Shown here piece after piece: positions 42,456-51,738 of a DNA stretch of 64,000 nucleotides. The position numbers were made by a program, and so were the translations under genes. Position 1 is the first letter of the stretch; every line of letters begins with the position of its first letter. Origin of the DNA: Atlantibacter sp. RC6 (GTDB taxonomy: Bacteria; Pseudomonadota; Gammaproteobacteria; Enterobacterales; Enterobacteriaceae); NCBI RefSeq assembly GCF_014193285.1, contig NZ_JACHZE010000007.1, positions 1 to 64,000 on the forward strand, given 5' to 3'. The notes beneath the pieces are model-generated. The model saw nothing but the letters and a program-made list of their open reading frames with translations. It did no database searches and was not told the origin of the DNA.

Positions 42456-43928
42456 TTATTTACTTTTCTTGATGTGCTTAATCAGGCGCTTACGCTTACG
42501 CATCTGGTTCGGCGTCAGCGTGTTGCGCTTGTTGGCAAACGGGTTATCCCCTTCCTTGAACTGGATGCGGATCGGCGTACCCATCACGTCCAGCGATTTA
42601 CGGAAGTAGTTCATCAGATAGCGTTTGTAGGAATCCGGCAGATCTTTCACCTGGTTGCCGTGGATCACCACAATCGGCGGGTTATAACCCCCTGCGTGGG
42701 CATATTTCAGCTTCACGCGGCGACCGCGCACCAGCGGCGGCTGATGGTCTTCCGCCGCCATATTCATGATGCGGGTCAGCATCGCGGTGCTGACGCGGCG
42801 CGTGGAGCTGTCATAGGCTTCACGTACCGATTCAAACAGGTTGCCGACGCCGCTGCCGTGCAGCGCAGAAATGAAATGCACCCGTGCGAAGTCGATAAAG
42901 CCCAGGCGGAAATCCAGGGTCTCTTTCACCTGCTCTTTCACTTCCTGGGTCAGGCCATCCCATTTGTTGACCACGATAACCAGCGAGCGGCCGCTGTTGA
43001 GAATAAAGCCCAGCAGCGACAGATCCTGATCGGAGATCCCTTCGCGCGCGTCGATCACCAGCAGCACCACGTTGGCATCTTCAATTGCCTGTAGCGTTTT
43101 GATTACCGAGAACTTTTCCACCGCATCGGTGATTTTTCCGCGCTTACGCACGCCTGCGGTGTCGATCAGCACGTATTCGCGCTCGTCACGCTCCATGGGA
43201 ATGTAAATACTGTCGCGGGTGGTACCCGGCATGTCATACACCACCACACGTTCTTCGCCGAGGATACGGTTAGTCAGCGTAGATTTACCCACGTTCGGAC
43301 GCCCGACAATCGCCAGTTTGATCGGCAGATCCTGCGGGTTAAAGGCTTCTTCTTCCTCTTCTTCGCCCTCTTCCTGCTCTTCGAACTGCGCCCAGTATTC
43401 GGCGTCTTCATCCACCTCTTCCGGCGGATTGAGTTCGTCCATCCACGGCATCAGCACATGTTCAAGCAGGCTGGTCACGCCGCGACCGTGTGAAGCCGCG
43501 ATCGGGTGAATTTCGCCCAGGCCCAGCGCATAGAAATCTACCACAGCCTGATCGGGATCAAGCCCGTCGGTTTTGTTAGCCACCAGGAAGGTAGGTTTTT
43601 CACGCGAGCGCAGGTGTTTGGCGATGGCGGTATCCGCTGGCATCAGGCCTGCGCGGGCGTCCACCATAAACAGCACCACGTCCGCTTCTTCAATCGCCAG
43701 CAGCGACTGTTCCGCCATACGGGTTTCTACGCCGTCTTCAGTGCCATCGATACCGCCGGTATCGATACAGATAAACTCGCGGCCTTCCACCTCAGCACGA
43801 CCATACTTACGATCGCGAGTCAGCCCCGGGAAATCCGCCACCAGCGCATCACGGGTGCGGGTTAACCGATTAAATAAGGTGGATTTTCCGACATTAGGGC
43901 GCCCGACAAGCGCGACCACAGGTACCAT
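42456..43928 (-). CDS. der: Der (EngA), double-GTPase for 50S assembly
   Basis: 490 residues as in E. coli. Essential GTPase for late 50S ribosome assembly. Two tandem Era-like G domains each have GRPNVGKST (residues ~10 and ~211), with DTGG/DTAG and NKTD/NKWD motifs. A highly acidic linker rich in E ([12 protein letters not shown]) joins them, and a KH-like domain with a basic tail ([15 protein letters not shown]) ends the protein. Confidence 0.97.
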   Translation of the reverse strand: MVPVVALVGRPNVGKSTLFNRLTRTRDALVADFPGLTRDRKYGRAEVEGREFICIDTGGIDGTEDGVETRMAEQSLLAIEEADVVLFMVDARAGLMPADTAIAKHLRSREKPTFLVANKTDGLDPDQAVVDFYALGLGEIHPIAASHGRGVTSLLEHVLMPWMDELNPPEEVDEDAEYWAQFEEQEEGEEEEEEAFNPQDLPIKLAIVGRPNVGKSTLTNRILGEERVVVYDMPGTTRDSIYIPMERDEREYVLIDTAGVRKRGKITDAVEKFSVIKTLQAIEDANVVLLVIDAREGISDQDLSLLGFILNSGRSLVIVVNKWDGLTQEVKEQVKETLDFRLGFIDFARVHFISALHGSGVGNLFESVREAYDSSTRRVSTAMLTRIMNMAAEDHQPPLVRGRRVKLKYAHAGGYNPPIVVIHGNQVKDLPDSYKRYLMNYFRKSLDVMGTPIRIQFKEGDNPFANKRNTLTPNQMRKRKRLIKHIKKSK

Positions 43929-43994
43929 TGTTAAAGCCTCATTACGATAAATCAGTATAAAAACCGCTGAAATCTCAACGGGTTCAGAAAACAG

Positions 43995-44027
43995 TAAACG
44001 GCCCCTGAGGGTTTCAGGAGCCGTTTA
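43995..44027 (-). other. bamB-der intergenic stem-loop
   Basis: TAAACGGCCCCTGA at 43995 pairs with TCAGGAGCCGTTTA with one mismatch. It lies 22 bp past bamB and 67 bp before der; the T-content after it is modest, so it may be an attenuator rather than a full terminator. Confidence 0.6.
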
Positions 44028-44049
44028 AGCGGTAAAACGCTGCGCGCCG

Positions 44050-45231
44050 TTAACGCGTAATGGCGTACAGGGTGCCGTCTTTCGCCTGGATCAGCAGCTT
44101 GCCGTTTGCGACGACCGGTTCGGTCTGGAACCCTGAGCCGTCGACTTTTTGCTGCGCCACGAAACGTCCGTCGCTGGTATCCATCCAGTGCAGATAGCCT
44201 TCGCTATCACCGACCACCAGATTACCATTATACAGCACCGGCGACGTCAGGTTGCGATACTGAAGCGCCGGTTGCGTCCACAGCGTTACGCCGCCTTCCG
44301 TGTTCAGCGCCAGCACGCGATCGGTTTGATCGACCAGGTAAATGCGCCCGTTGTCGATCACGAAATCGTTCACCGAACCCAGCTCACGTTTCCACATGAT
44401 CTGGCCGGAACGCAGATCCAGCGCCGTCAGGTTGCCGTTGTAAGCCAGCGCGTAAACTACGCCGTTCACCACAACCGGGGTCGTATCCACATCGCTCAGA
44501 CGATCGATCTCCGTGGCGCCGGTCGCCTGGGAGATACGCTGTTGCCAAATCATCTGGCCCTGCTGCATCAGCACCGCGCTCACGCGGCCATTATCGCCGC
44601 CGACAATCGCCGCGCCGAAAGCAATCGCGGGCGCGGATTCACCGCGCAGCGACAGGGAAGGCATATCCAGGCTCACGGTCCATTTCACCGCACCGTCGCT
44701 TTCATTCAGCGCCTGCAGCATACCGTTACTGGTATGCACTAACACTACACCGTCGCTGACAACCGGACGGGACAGCGCTTCACCCGCCACTTTGCTTTGC
44801 CATACGATAGAGCCATCCGCGCTATTCAGCGCATAGACCTGCGCCTTTTCACTGCCGACATAAACATGACCGCCCGCCGCCGTCAGGCCGCCGGAGAGCA
44901 GTGCCGGACGATTTGCCGACAGGAAGCTGGTTTTTTCCGAGAGATCGATTGACCACTGTTCTTTGCCATCGGCCAGGCTCACCGCTTTCACAATACCGCG
45001 GCGATCGGCGGCAAACACGGTGTCATCCTGAAAGGCGGGATGCAGATTCGAGTAGAAATCGCCAATCCCATTACCCACGGAAGTACTCCAGGCCGTTTCA
45101 GGGTTGAACTGGTTTTCAACCGTCGGCAGCGGAGACATTTTCACGACATCTTCTTCACCGCTGAACAGCGAACAGCCGCTCAGCAGCGTAACGGAAAGCA
45201 GCCCTGGCAGAAGTAATTTACGCAATTGCAT
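44050..45231 (-). CDS. bamB: BamB, outer-membrane assembly lipoprotein
   Basis: 393 residues (E. coli 392). The lipobox LLSGC falls around residues 16-20, followed by an eight-bladed beta-propeller of repeats with W/G signatures such as GKEQWSIDL, GSIVWQSKV and GQIMWKREL. BamB binds the POTRA domains of BamA in the BAM complex. It follows yfgM by 10 bp, in the hisS-yfgM-bamB series. Confidence 0.95.
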   Translation of the reverse strand: MQLRKLLLPGLLSVTLLSGCSLFSGEEDVVKMSPLPTVENQFNPETAWSTSVGNGIGDFYSNLHPAFQDDTVFAADRRGIVKAVSLADGKEQWSIDLSEKTSFLSANRPALLSGGLTAAGGHVYVGSEKAQVYALNSADGSIVWQSKVAGEALSRPVVSDGVVLVHTSNGMLQALNESDGAVKWTVSLDMPSLSLRGESAPAIAFGAAIVGGDNGRVSAVLMQQGQMIWQQRISQATGATEIDRLSDVDTTPVVVNGVVYALAYNGNLTALDLRSGQIMWKRELGSVNDFVIDNGRIYLVDQTDRVLALNTEGGVTLWTQPALQYRNLTSPVLYNGNLVVGDSEGYLHWMDTSDGRFVAQQKVDGSGFQTEPVVANGKLLIQAKDGTLYAITR

Positions 45232-45241
45232 CGGGTCCCTC

Positions 45242-45862
45242 TCAGACGGACAAATTATTGATTTTCATCTGCATCATTTCACGCAGCGCTGGAGAGGCAT
45301 CGCTTTCTACCCCTTTACTCCATGCATCGCGTGCGCCCTGCTTATCGCCTTTGCTCAACAGCGCTTCGCCACGCAGGTCAGCAACGATAGCTACCCAGCC
45401 TTCGCCTTTAATGGCGTCGAGGGTTTTCAGCGCGGCGTCAGCCTGTTTCTGCTGAACCTGCACACGCGCCAGACGCAAATTGATCAACGCCTGCAAATTC
45501 TCATCACTGGTGTTTTTCAGGCCCTGCTGCAGATTCGCTTCCGCTTTCGCCAGATCGTTTTTATCAACAAACTGCTGCGCGAGTTCCAGCGACGCCAGCG
45601 CGCCGTAGGTGTTCTGGTTTTCCGCCGCGAATTTTTCCACGGCGGTCAGCGTTTCCGGCTTGTCCGCACGGATATCTGATATCGCCGTTTGGTATTGCAG
45701 CGATGCCGCCCGCACGGATTCGGTCTGATGCCCGGTCCAGTAACGCCAGCCCACCAGCGCGCCAATGCCTAACACCACGCCGATAGCCAGCGCTTTGCCG
45801 TTTTCAGCAAAGAAACGCTTTACCGCGTCGACCTGGTCGTTTTCATTCTCATAAATTTCCAC
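45242..45862 (-). CDS. yfgM: YfgM, TPR ancillary factor of the SecYEG translocon
   Basis: 206 residues as in E. coli. A short cytoplasmic N-terminus (MEIYENENDQVDAVKRFF) precedes one membrane helix at about residues 22-40, and a periplasmic TPR-like domain follows. In E. coli it interacts with PpiD and SecYEG and links to the Rcs response. Between hisS and bamB in one series. Confidence 0.93.
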   Translation of the reverse strand: MEIYENENDQVDAVKRFFAENGKALAIGVVLGIGALVGWRYWTGHQTESVRAASLQYQTAISDIRADKPETLTAVEKFAAENQNTYGALASLELAQQFVDKNDLAKAEANLQQGLKNTSDENLQALINLRLARVQVQQKQADAALKTLDAIKGEGWVAIVADLRGEALLSKGDKQGARDAWSKGVESDASPALREMMQMKINNLSV

Positions 45863-45897
45863 GCAGCCCTTCTCCTTACGATAAATTACCGGGGAAG

Positions 45898-47172
45898 TTA
45901 ACCCAGCAGCGTTTGTAAATGAGCAGCCAGGTCGCTTTGTTCGACCGTTTGCTGTTCACCCGAACGCAAATCCTTCACCACCACCTGACGCGCGGCGACT
46001 TCGTTTTCACCCAGAACCAGTGCGATGCGCGCGCCCCACTTATCTGCCCGCGCAAACTGTTTCTTGAAGTTGCCGCCGCCGTAGTTGGTCATTAGCTTAC
46101 ATTCTGGCAACGCATCGCGTACGCTTTCCGCCAACAGCATCGCTGCCGTCTGCGTGTTCGCACCCGAGGCGACCAGGTAAATATCGACAACGCTTTGCGC
46201 TTTAAATTCCGGATTAACTGCCTGAACCAGTAAAACAAGACGTTCCAGGCCCATCGCGAAGCCCACGGCTGGGGTAGCGCGACCGCCTAACTGCTCAACC
46301 AGACCGTCATAACGGCCACCGGCGCACACGGTGCCCTGGGAGCCCAGGCTGGTGGTCACCCACTCGAATACCGTGCGGTTGTAATAATCCAGACCGCGCA
46401 CCAGACGCTGGTTTACGGTATAGGCAATGCCCGCCGCGTCCAGGTACGCGCACAGCCCGGCGAAGTGTTCGCGGGACTCGTCATCCAGATAATCGCCCAG
46501 CGCAGGGGCGTCGTTCAGCAGCGCCTGCACCTCCGGGTTCTTGGAATCCAGTACGCGCAGCGGGTTGGTATACATGCGGCGCTGGCAATCTTCATCCAGT
46601 TTGTCTTTATGCTGCTCCAGGAAAGCGGTCAGGGCGTCGCGGTAATTAGCGCGCGCTTCCAGCGAACCGATGGAGTTGAGCTCCAGAGATACGTGCTCCG
46701 CGATGCCGAGCGCACGCCACCAGCGCGCGGACAGCATAATCAGCTCGGCATCGATATCCGGCCCTTGCAGGCCAAACACTTCCGCACCCAGTTGATGGAA
46801 CTGGCGGTAGCGCCCTTTCTGCGGACGTTCGTGGCGGAACATCGGCCCGACATACCACAGGCGTTGTTCTTGATTGTACAGCAGACCATGTTCGATACCG
46901 GCGCGTACACAGCCAGCAGTGCCTTCCGGACGCAGCGTCAGGCTATCGCCGTTGCGGTCTTCGAAGGTATACATCTCTTTTTCAACCACGTCGGTGACTT
47001 CACCGATAGCGCGTTTGAATAACGGGGTCTGCTCTACAATCGGCAAGCGAATTTCGCTGTAGCCATAGCTGGCAAGCACGTTTTTCAGTGCGCCTTCAAT
47101 ACGCTGCCAAATGGCGGTTTCGCCCGGCAGGTAATCGTTCATGCCACGGATGGCTTGAATGTTCTTTGCCAC
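45898..47172 (-). CDS. hisS: HisS, histidyl-tRNA synthetase
   Basis: 424 residues as in E. coli. Class II synthetase: motif 2 [19 protein letters not shown], histidine-binding segments [15 protein letters not shown] and GGRYDGL, motif 3 [11 protein letters not shown], then the anticodon-binding domain. It charges tRNA(His). It follows ispG by 105 bp, a gap that holds the sroE candidate. Confidence 0.97.
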   Translation of the reverse strand: MAKNIQAIRGMNDYLPGETAIWQRIEGALKNVLASYGYSEIRLPIVEQTPLFKRAIGEVTDVVEKEMYTFEDRNGDSLTLRPEGTAGCVRAGIEHGLLYNQEQRLWYVGPMFRHERPQKGRYRQFHQLGAEVFGLQGPDIDAELIMLSARWWRALGIAEHVSLELNSIGSLEARANYRDALTAFLEQHKDKLDEDCQRRMYTNPLRVLDSKNPEVQALLNDAPALGDYLDDESREHFAGLCAYLDAAGIAYTVNQRLVRGLDYYNRTVFEWVTTSLGSQGTVCAGGRYDGLVEQLGGRATPAVGFAMGLERLVLLVQAVNPEFKAQSVVDIYLVASGANTQTAAMLLAESVRDALPECKLMTNYGGGNFKKQFARADKWGARIALVLGENEVAARQVVVKDLRSGEQQTVEQSDLAAHLQTLLG

Positions 47173-47183
47173 GTTTATTCTCT

Positions 47184-47277
47184 TATTAAATACAAAAAAT
47201 GAACCCGGAATCAGGCCGCCCCCGAAAAATCGAGGCGGCGAGCGGGTTCAATCATACACGGGAAAGCCTGGCTTGCC
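47184..47277 (-). ncRNA. sroE: SroE small RNA candidate
   Basis: The ispG-hisS gap is where the SroE small RNA lies in E. coli, on the same strand. It contains the arms GAACCCG and CGGGTTC enclosing a GCC-rich stem (GCCGCC...GGCGGC) with a CGAUUUUUCG-type tip, a strong structured RNA. Ends are approximate. Confidence 0.45.
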
Positions 47278-48393
47278 CTATTTTTCCTGATGTACATCAA
47301 TGCGACGGCTTTGGTCGAGCATGCTGGCTTTGGCGCGAATTTTCGCTTCGAGCTGGGCGATCATATCGTCATTATCGAGACGATCTTTGCGCGAGCCGTC
47401 TTCATAAAAACCGCTTTTCTTGTTGCCGCCGGTGACGCCCAGGGTGGAGACCAGCGCTTCGCCCGGTCCGTTCACCACACAGCCGATAATCGACACATCC
47501 ATCGGCGTCAGGATATCTTCCAGGCGCTGTTCCAGCGCGTTCACCGTGCCGATCACATCAAATTCCTGACGCGAACAGGTTGGGCAAGCAATAAAGTTGA
47601 TGCCGCGCGAACGGATACGCAGCGATTTCAGAATATCGAAACCGACTTTGATCTCTTCCACCGGATCGGCGGCCAGCGAAATACGCAGGGTGTCGCCGAT
47701 GCCTTCTGACAACAGCAGGCCAAGCCCAATAGCGGATTTCACCGCGCCCGCGCGCGCGCCGCCCGCTTCGGTGATGCCTAAATGCAGCGGCTGCTCGATC
47801 TCTTTCGCCAGCAGACGATAGGATTCTACGGCCAGAAAGACGTCAGAGGCCTTCACGCTCACTTTGAACTGGTCAAAATTCAGGCGATTAAGGTGCTCAA
47901 CGTGGCGCATTGCGGATTCCAGCAGCGCCTGCGGCGTGGGTTCGCCATATTTTTCCTGGAGATCTTTTTCCAGCGATCCGGCGTTAACGCCAATACGAAT
48001 CGGGATATTTTTGTCGCGCGCGCAGTCCACTACGGTGCGGATACGCTCTTCGCTGCCGATGTTGCCTGGGTTAATGCGCAGGCAATCCACGCCGTATTCC
48101 GCCACTTTCAGCGCGATACGGTAATCAAAGTGGATATCGGCCACCAGGGGCACGTTGACTTGCTGCTTGATGAGTTTGAAGGCTTCAGCGGCGTCCATGG
48201 TCGGTACTGACACACGAACGATATCAGCCCCGACGCGCTCAAGCGCTTTAATTTGATTGACCGTCGCTTCCACGTCCGTGGTGCGGGTGTTGGTCATTGA
48301 CTGGACGGCAATTGGCGCGCCGTCGCCTACCGGCACATTGCCCACGTAGATCCGTTTGGATTTTCTGCGCTTAATGGGCGCTTCATTATGCAT
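47278..48393 (-). CDS. ispG: IspG, HMBPP synthase
   Basis: 371 residues (E. coli 372). It reduces MEcPP to HMBPP in the MEP isoprenoid pathway using a 4Fe-4S cluster. It has a TIM-barrel domain, then the cluster-binding [10 protein letters not shown] and the third cysteine and the glutamate in [11 protein letters not shown]. Its electrons come from flavodoxin. Close to rodZ (27 bp), in the same direction. Confidence 0.96.
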   Translation of the reverse strand: MHNEAPIKRRKSKRIYVGNVPVGDGAPIAVQSMTNTRTTDVEATVNQIKALERVGADIVRVSVPTMDAAEAFKLIKQQVNVPLVADIHFDYRIALKVAEYGVDCLRINPGNIGSEERIRTVVDCARDKNIPIRIGVNAGSLEKDLQEKYGEPTPQALLESAMRHVEHLNRLNFDQFKVSVKASDVFLAVESYRLLAKEIEQPLHLGITEAGGARAGAVKSAIGLGLLLSEGIGDTLRISLAADPVEEIKVGFDILKSLRIRSRGINFIACPTCSRQEFDVIGTVNALEQRLEDILTPMDVSIIGCVVNGPGEALVSTLGVTGGNKKSGFYEDGSRKDRLDNDDMIAQLEAKIRAKASMLDQSRRIDVHQEK

Positions 48394-48420
48394 GAAAAAT
48401 CTCCCCCGTTGCCCGTCTGC

Positions 48421-49440
48421 TTACTGCGTTGCTGATTGTTCGGCATTGAGGGTCAAACGCGCAACCTGGTTGGTTCTGATAAAACGGCTTAAATCGACCG
48501 GTTTGCCCTGGTACTGGATCTGTACCGCGGCAGGCGCGCCGATTTTTAATTTGTACGGTGCCTGGCCGGCTAAGTTCAGGCTGGCGTCTTTACGCTGCAG
48601 GCCGCTGAACAGTTTTTTACCGGTGGCGTCGGTGACTTCTAACCAGCAATCGGCGGTGAAATTCATCACCAGCGCATTCGGATCGGCGGCAGGAGCCATC
48701 GCCGCCTGGTCAACCGGCAGCGCGCTGGCGCTATCGGTAGTGGCTGGCGGCGTAACCGGCGCAGTGGTCGCGGTATCAACATTCGCCTGGCTTGGCGCAA
48801 CAACCGCATTCTGGGAGGCGTCCGGCGCGGTGGTGGTCGCCACGCCGTTATCGGTATTCACTTCCGCTGGCGCGGTCGCCGGTTGGCTGTCGTTGTTGGC
48901 AAGCGCAGCGGCGGCGTCATCATTCGCCGTTGATTCGGTCGACAACGGCACGGCCTGGCCTGCGGAAGCATTGGCATTCAGTTCTGCGGTAGACTGATCG
49001 GCCATGGTAGTGATCTCTTCCTGTTGGGCCTTGTGGTTCTGCCACCACCATGCGCCCGTCAGGCCAATCACCACGAACAGCACCAGCCAGGTGACGCTCA
49101 TCAGCCAGCCATCGCGTTTTTTACGGCGTTTGCCCAGGGCATAACCCTGCATCGGCGCAACTTTGGCGGTTTTCACCGGCGCCTGCTGCGCCAGCATTGG
49201 CAGCAGTTCCTCTTCGGGAATATGCACCAGGCGGGCATAAGAGCGGATGTAGCCACGTAAGAAAGTCGCCGCCAGTTCAGCGGGCGCTTTGTCCTCTTCG
49301 ATATCGCGGACAGTCGATACTTTCAGGCATAAACGTTCTGCCACGACTTGCTGGCTAAGACCGAGTTGTTCACGCGCCGAACGCAGGCGTTCGCCGGTGG
49401 TTTGTGGTGCATTGTGATCGTGAGTGGCTTCAGTATTCAT
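48421..49440 (-). CDS. rodZ: RodZ, cell-shape protein
   Basis: 339 residues (E. coli 337). The cytoplasmic Xre-type helix-turn-helix (about residues 15-85, [19 protein letters not shown]) binds MreB. A basic stretch KRRKKRDGW precedes the membrane helix at about 111-132, and a low-complexity T/A/P/Q linker leads to a C-terminal beta domain ending in [14 protein letters not shown]. It links MreB filaments to the elongasome. Confidence 0.94.
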   Translation of the reverse strand: MNTEATHDHNAPQTTGERLRSAREQLGLSQQVVAERLCLKVSTVRDIEEDKAPAELAATFLRGYIRSYARLVHIPEEELLPMLAQQAPVKTAKVAPMQGYALGKRRKKRDGWLMSVTWLVLFVVIGLTGAWWWQNHKAQQEEITTMADQSTAELNANASAGQAVPLSTESTANDDAAAALANNDSQPATAPAEVNTDNGVATTTAPDASQNAVVAPSQANVDTATTAPVTPPATTDSASALPVDQAAMAPAADPNALVMNFTADCWLEVTDATGKKLFSGLQRKDASLNLAGQAPYKLKIGAPAAVQIQYQGKPVDLSRFIRTNQVARLTLNAEQSATQ

Positions 49441-49816
49441 TCGCTACAACTGCTGGAACTGTTTAAGTAAGGAACCAGGCGCCGGCAGGTGACCCTACCC
49501 GCACCGCGAAATCAATCTTTTAAGGCTGCAACGCTAAACATTCGCCTCATCAAGCCAACATTTTTTGACGATGCCAGCTCTTGAATGCCGTCTGGTCAGT
49601 TAAACATAGACACCTTTTGACCAACTGTCCGTGGCTAACGACGCAATCCAGAATTCACGCGCGTCTAAACTGTTGTTGAGACGCTACATACTGCCTTAAA
49701 GCGAGAAGAAACGCACCGTAATTATTGAGAGAATACGTTTCTTCACGTTCAGGTAAAAACGCGCCTTTTGTAGCAAATGCCCGAATTGCCGAGGGCAAAC
49801 CAGGCATTGATGCCAG
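49441..49816. other. rodZ-rlmN intergenic region
   Basis: The 376-bp gap contains a PilW/PilF relic at its rlmN side (49655-49807). The remaining ~210 bp before rodZ has stops in all frames on the minus strand and no recognisable domain; it must include the rodZ promoter or leader. Confidence 0.6.
49655..49807 (-). pseudogene. Relic of PilW/PilF pilotin (TPR fragment)
   Basis: A 50-codon frame, beginning four codons behind the rlmN stop and in the same frame, encodes SLNNYGAFLLALRQYVASQQ followed by QFRRA and then a stop. This closely follows the conserved NNYGAFL-x-RY-A-QQF-RA segment of the TPR lipoprotein PilW/PilF, which lies between rlmN and rodZ in many gammaproteobacteria with type IV pili. 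The signal peptide, the first repeats and the C-terminal half are absent, so it is a decayed gene. A short functional product is unlikely. Confidence 0.65.
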
Positions 49817-50983
49817 TCAGACTGCTTTCACCTCAATAGGTTCACCTTGCATACGCTTACGCATCGTGCGTTTTGTACGGTCGATCACCTCGCCTGCCAG
49901 CTGTCCGCAGGCCGCGTCGATATCGTCGCCGCGGGTTTTACGCACGATGGTGGTAAACCCATACTCCATTAATACTTTGGAGAAGCGATCGATACGGCTG
50001 TTGGAGCTGCGTCCATACGGCGCGCCCGGGAAGGGGTTCCACGGGATCAGGTTGATCTTGCACGGCGTATCTTTCAGGCATTCCGCCAGCTGATGCGCAT
50101 GTTCAGTGCCGTCGTTGATATGATCCAACAAAACGTACTCCACCGTCACCCGTCCCTGATTGGCGTTAGATTTTTCCAGATAACGACGTACCGCCGCCAG
50201 GAATGTCTCGATGTTGTACTTCTTGTTGATCGGCATGATCTGGTCGCGGATTTCATCAGTCGGGGCATGCAGGGAGATCGCCAGCGCCACATCGATCATA
50301 TCGCCGAGCTTATCCAGCGCCGGAACCACACCGGAGGTGGAGAGCGTTACGCGGCGCTTCGACAGCCCAAAACCGAAATCATCCAGCATGATTTCCATCG
50401 CGGGCACCACATTATTCAGGTTGAGCAGCGGTTCGCCCATGCCCATCATCACCACGTTGGTGATAGGACGCACGCCGGTTTTCTTCTGCGCGCCGATAAT
50501 TTTGGCCGCACGCCACACCTGGCCGATAATTTCCGACACGCGCAGGTTACGGTTAAAACCCTGCTGGGCGGTTGAGCAGAATTTACATTCCAGCGCGCAG
50601 CCGACCTGAGAGGAGACGCACAGCGTGGCGCGGTCTTCTTCCGGGATATACACGGTTTCCACCAGCTGGTCGGCAATTTTAATCGCCCATTTGATGGTGC
50701 CGTCTGCGGAACGCTGCTCTTCGGCGACTTCCGGCGCGCGGATTTCGGCGATCTCTTTCAGCTTGTTGCGCAGAACTTTGTTGATATCCGTCATCTCATC
50801 AAAATCATCGCAGCAGTAGTGATACATCCACTTCATCACCTGATCGGCGCGGAACGGTTTTTCACCCAGATTGGCAAAAAATTCGCGCAGTTGCTGACGA
50901 TTGAGATCCAACAGGTTGGTTTTTTCTGATTTAGCGGAAACGACGGTGACCGGCGTTTCGGAAGTGACAATTTGCTCAGACAT
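49817..50983 (-). CDS. rlmN: RlmN, dual 23S rRNA/tRNA adenine-C2 methyltransferase
   Basis: 388 residues (E. coli 384). Radical-SAM enzyme making m2A at 23S A2503 and tRNA A37. The cluster-binding cysteines are C129, C133 and C136 in [10 protein letters not shown], and the two catalytic cysteines sit in CVSSQ-type and C-terminal [12 protein letters not shown] contexts. The N-terminal helical domain contains [22 protein letters not shown]. Confidence 0.96.
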   Translation of the reverse strand: MSEQIVTSETPVTVVSAKSEKTNLLDLNRQQLREFFANLGEKPFRADQVMKWMYHYCCDDFDEMTDINKVLRNKLKEIAEIRAPEVAEEQRSADGTIKWAIKIADQLVETVYIPEEDRATLCVSSQVGCALECKFCSTAQQGFNRNLRVSEIIGQVWRAAKIIGAQKKTGVRPITNVVMMGMGEPLLNLNNVVPAMEIMLDDFGFGLSKRRVTLSTSGVVPALDKLGDMIDVALAISLHAPTDEIRDQIMPINKKYNIETFLAAVRRYLEKSNANQGRVTVEYVLLDHINDGTEHAHQLAECLKDTPCKINLIPWNPFPGAPYGRSSNSRIDRFSKVLMEYGFTTIVRKTRGDDIDAACGQLAGEVIDRTKRTMRKRMQGEPIEVKAV

Positions 50984-51040
50984 AATGGTTTCCGGCCTCG
51001 TTGTTACACGTTATGGCCCATGGTGGGTTGAAAAAAGAAG

Positions 51041-51070
51041 CGCCCCGGAACGTGGGATCGTCCCGGGGCG
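51041..51070 (-). terminator. ndk terminator
   Basis: CGCCCCGG at 51041 pairs with CCGGGGCG at 51063-51070, with a partial inner stem, followed on the minus strand by CTTCTTTTTTC. A second stem (GTGATGCC/GGCATCAC, 51095-51122) lies between it and ndk. Confidence 0.8.
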
Positions 51071-51145
51071 CAGTATTGTACAAACTTCAGCGTCGTGATG
51101 CCACGGCTGTAAGCGGCATCACAAAAATAAACTTTCGCGGCGTGA

Positions 51146-51577
51146 TTAGCGGGTGCGCGGGCACACTTCGCCTTCACCGAAGAAGTAGGCGATTTCGCGC
51201 TCTGCGGATTCCACAGAATCGGAACCGTGGGTGCCGTTTTCGGTCAGGCTGTCCGCATAATCTGCGCGCAGGGTGCCGGCCAGCGCGTTCGCCGGGTTGG
51301 TCGCACCGAGGATTTCACGGTGACGACGCACCGCGTCTTCGCCTTCCAGCACGGTCACCACGATCGGGCCGGAGGTCATGAAGGCCACCAGGCCATCAAA
51401 GAACGGTTTGCCCTGATGTTCAGCATAAAAACCGCCTGCTTTCTCGGAAGACAGGTGCAGCATTTTGGTGCCAACAATTTTCAGGCCTGCTGTTTCAAAA
51501 CGAGCAAAGATGTTGCCAATAACGTTTTTTGCCACCGCGTTCGGCTTGATGATGGAAAAAGTACGTTCAATAGCCAT
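51146..51577 (-). CDS. ndk: Ndk, nucleoside diphosphate kinase
   Basis: 143 residues as in E. coli. It equalises NTP pools by phosphoryl transfer through a histidine in the NGTHGSDS motif. The N-terminus [21 protein letters not shown] is typical. Downstream of pbpC by 161 bp and followed by two hairpins, so it is probably a separate transcript. Confidence 0.97.
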   Translation of the reverse strand: MAIERTFSIIKPNAVAKNVIGNIFARFETAGLKIVGTKMLHLSSEKAGGFYAEHQGKPFFDGLVAFMTSGPIVVTVLEGEDAVRRHREILGATNPANALAGTLRADYADSLTENGTHGSDSVESAEREIAYFFGEGEVCPRTR

Positions 51578-51738
51578 GATAACCTCTGTATGTTGTTCTG
51601 TTTACGCCGGAAACCCGGCTTTCGAATTGGCGGCGATTATAATGAGCATCCCGCGTATTGCCTATGGGAATAAGTAACATTTTTTTAAAATAGTGCGACA
51701 GCTCGCAACACAATGCCATTGCGTCAGCGGGTTGTACA

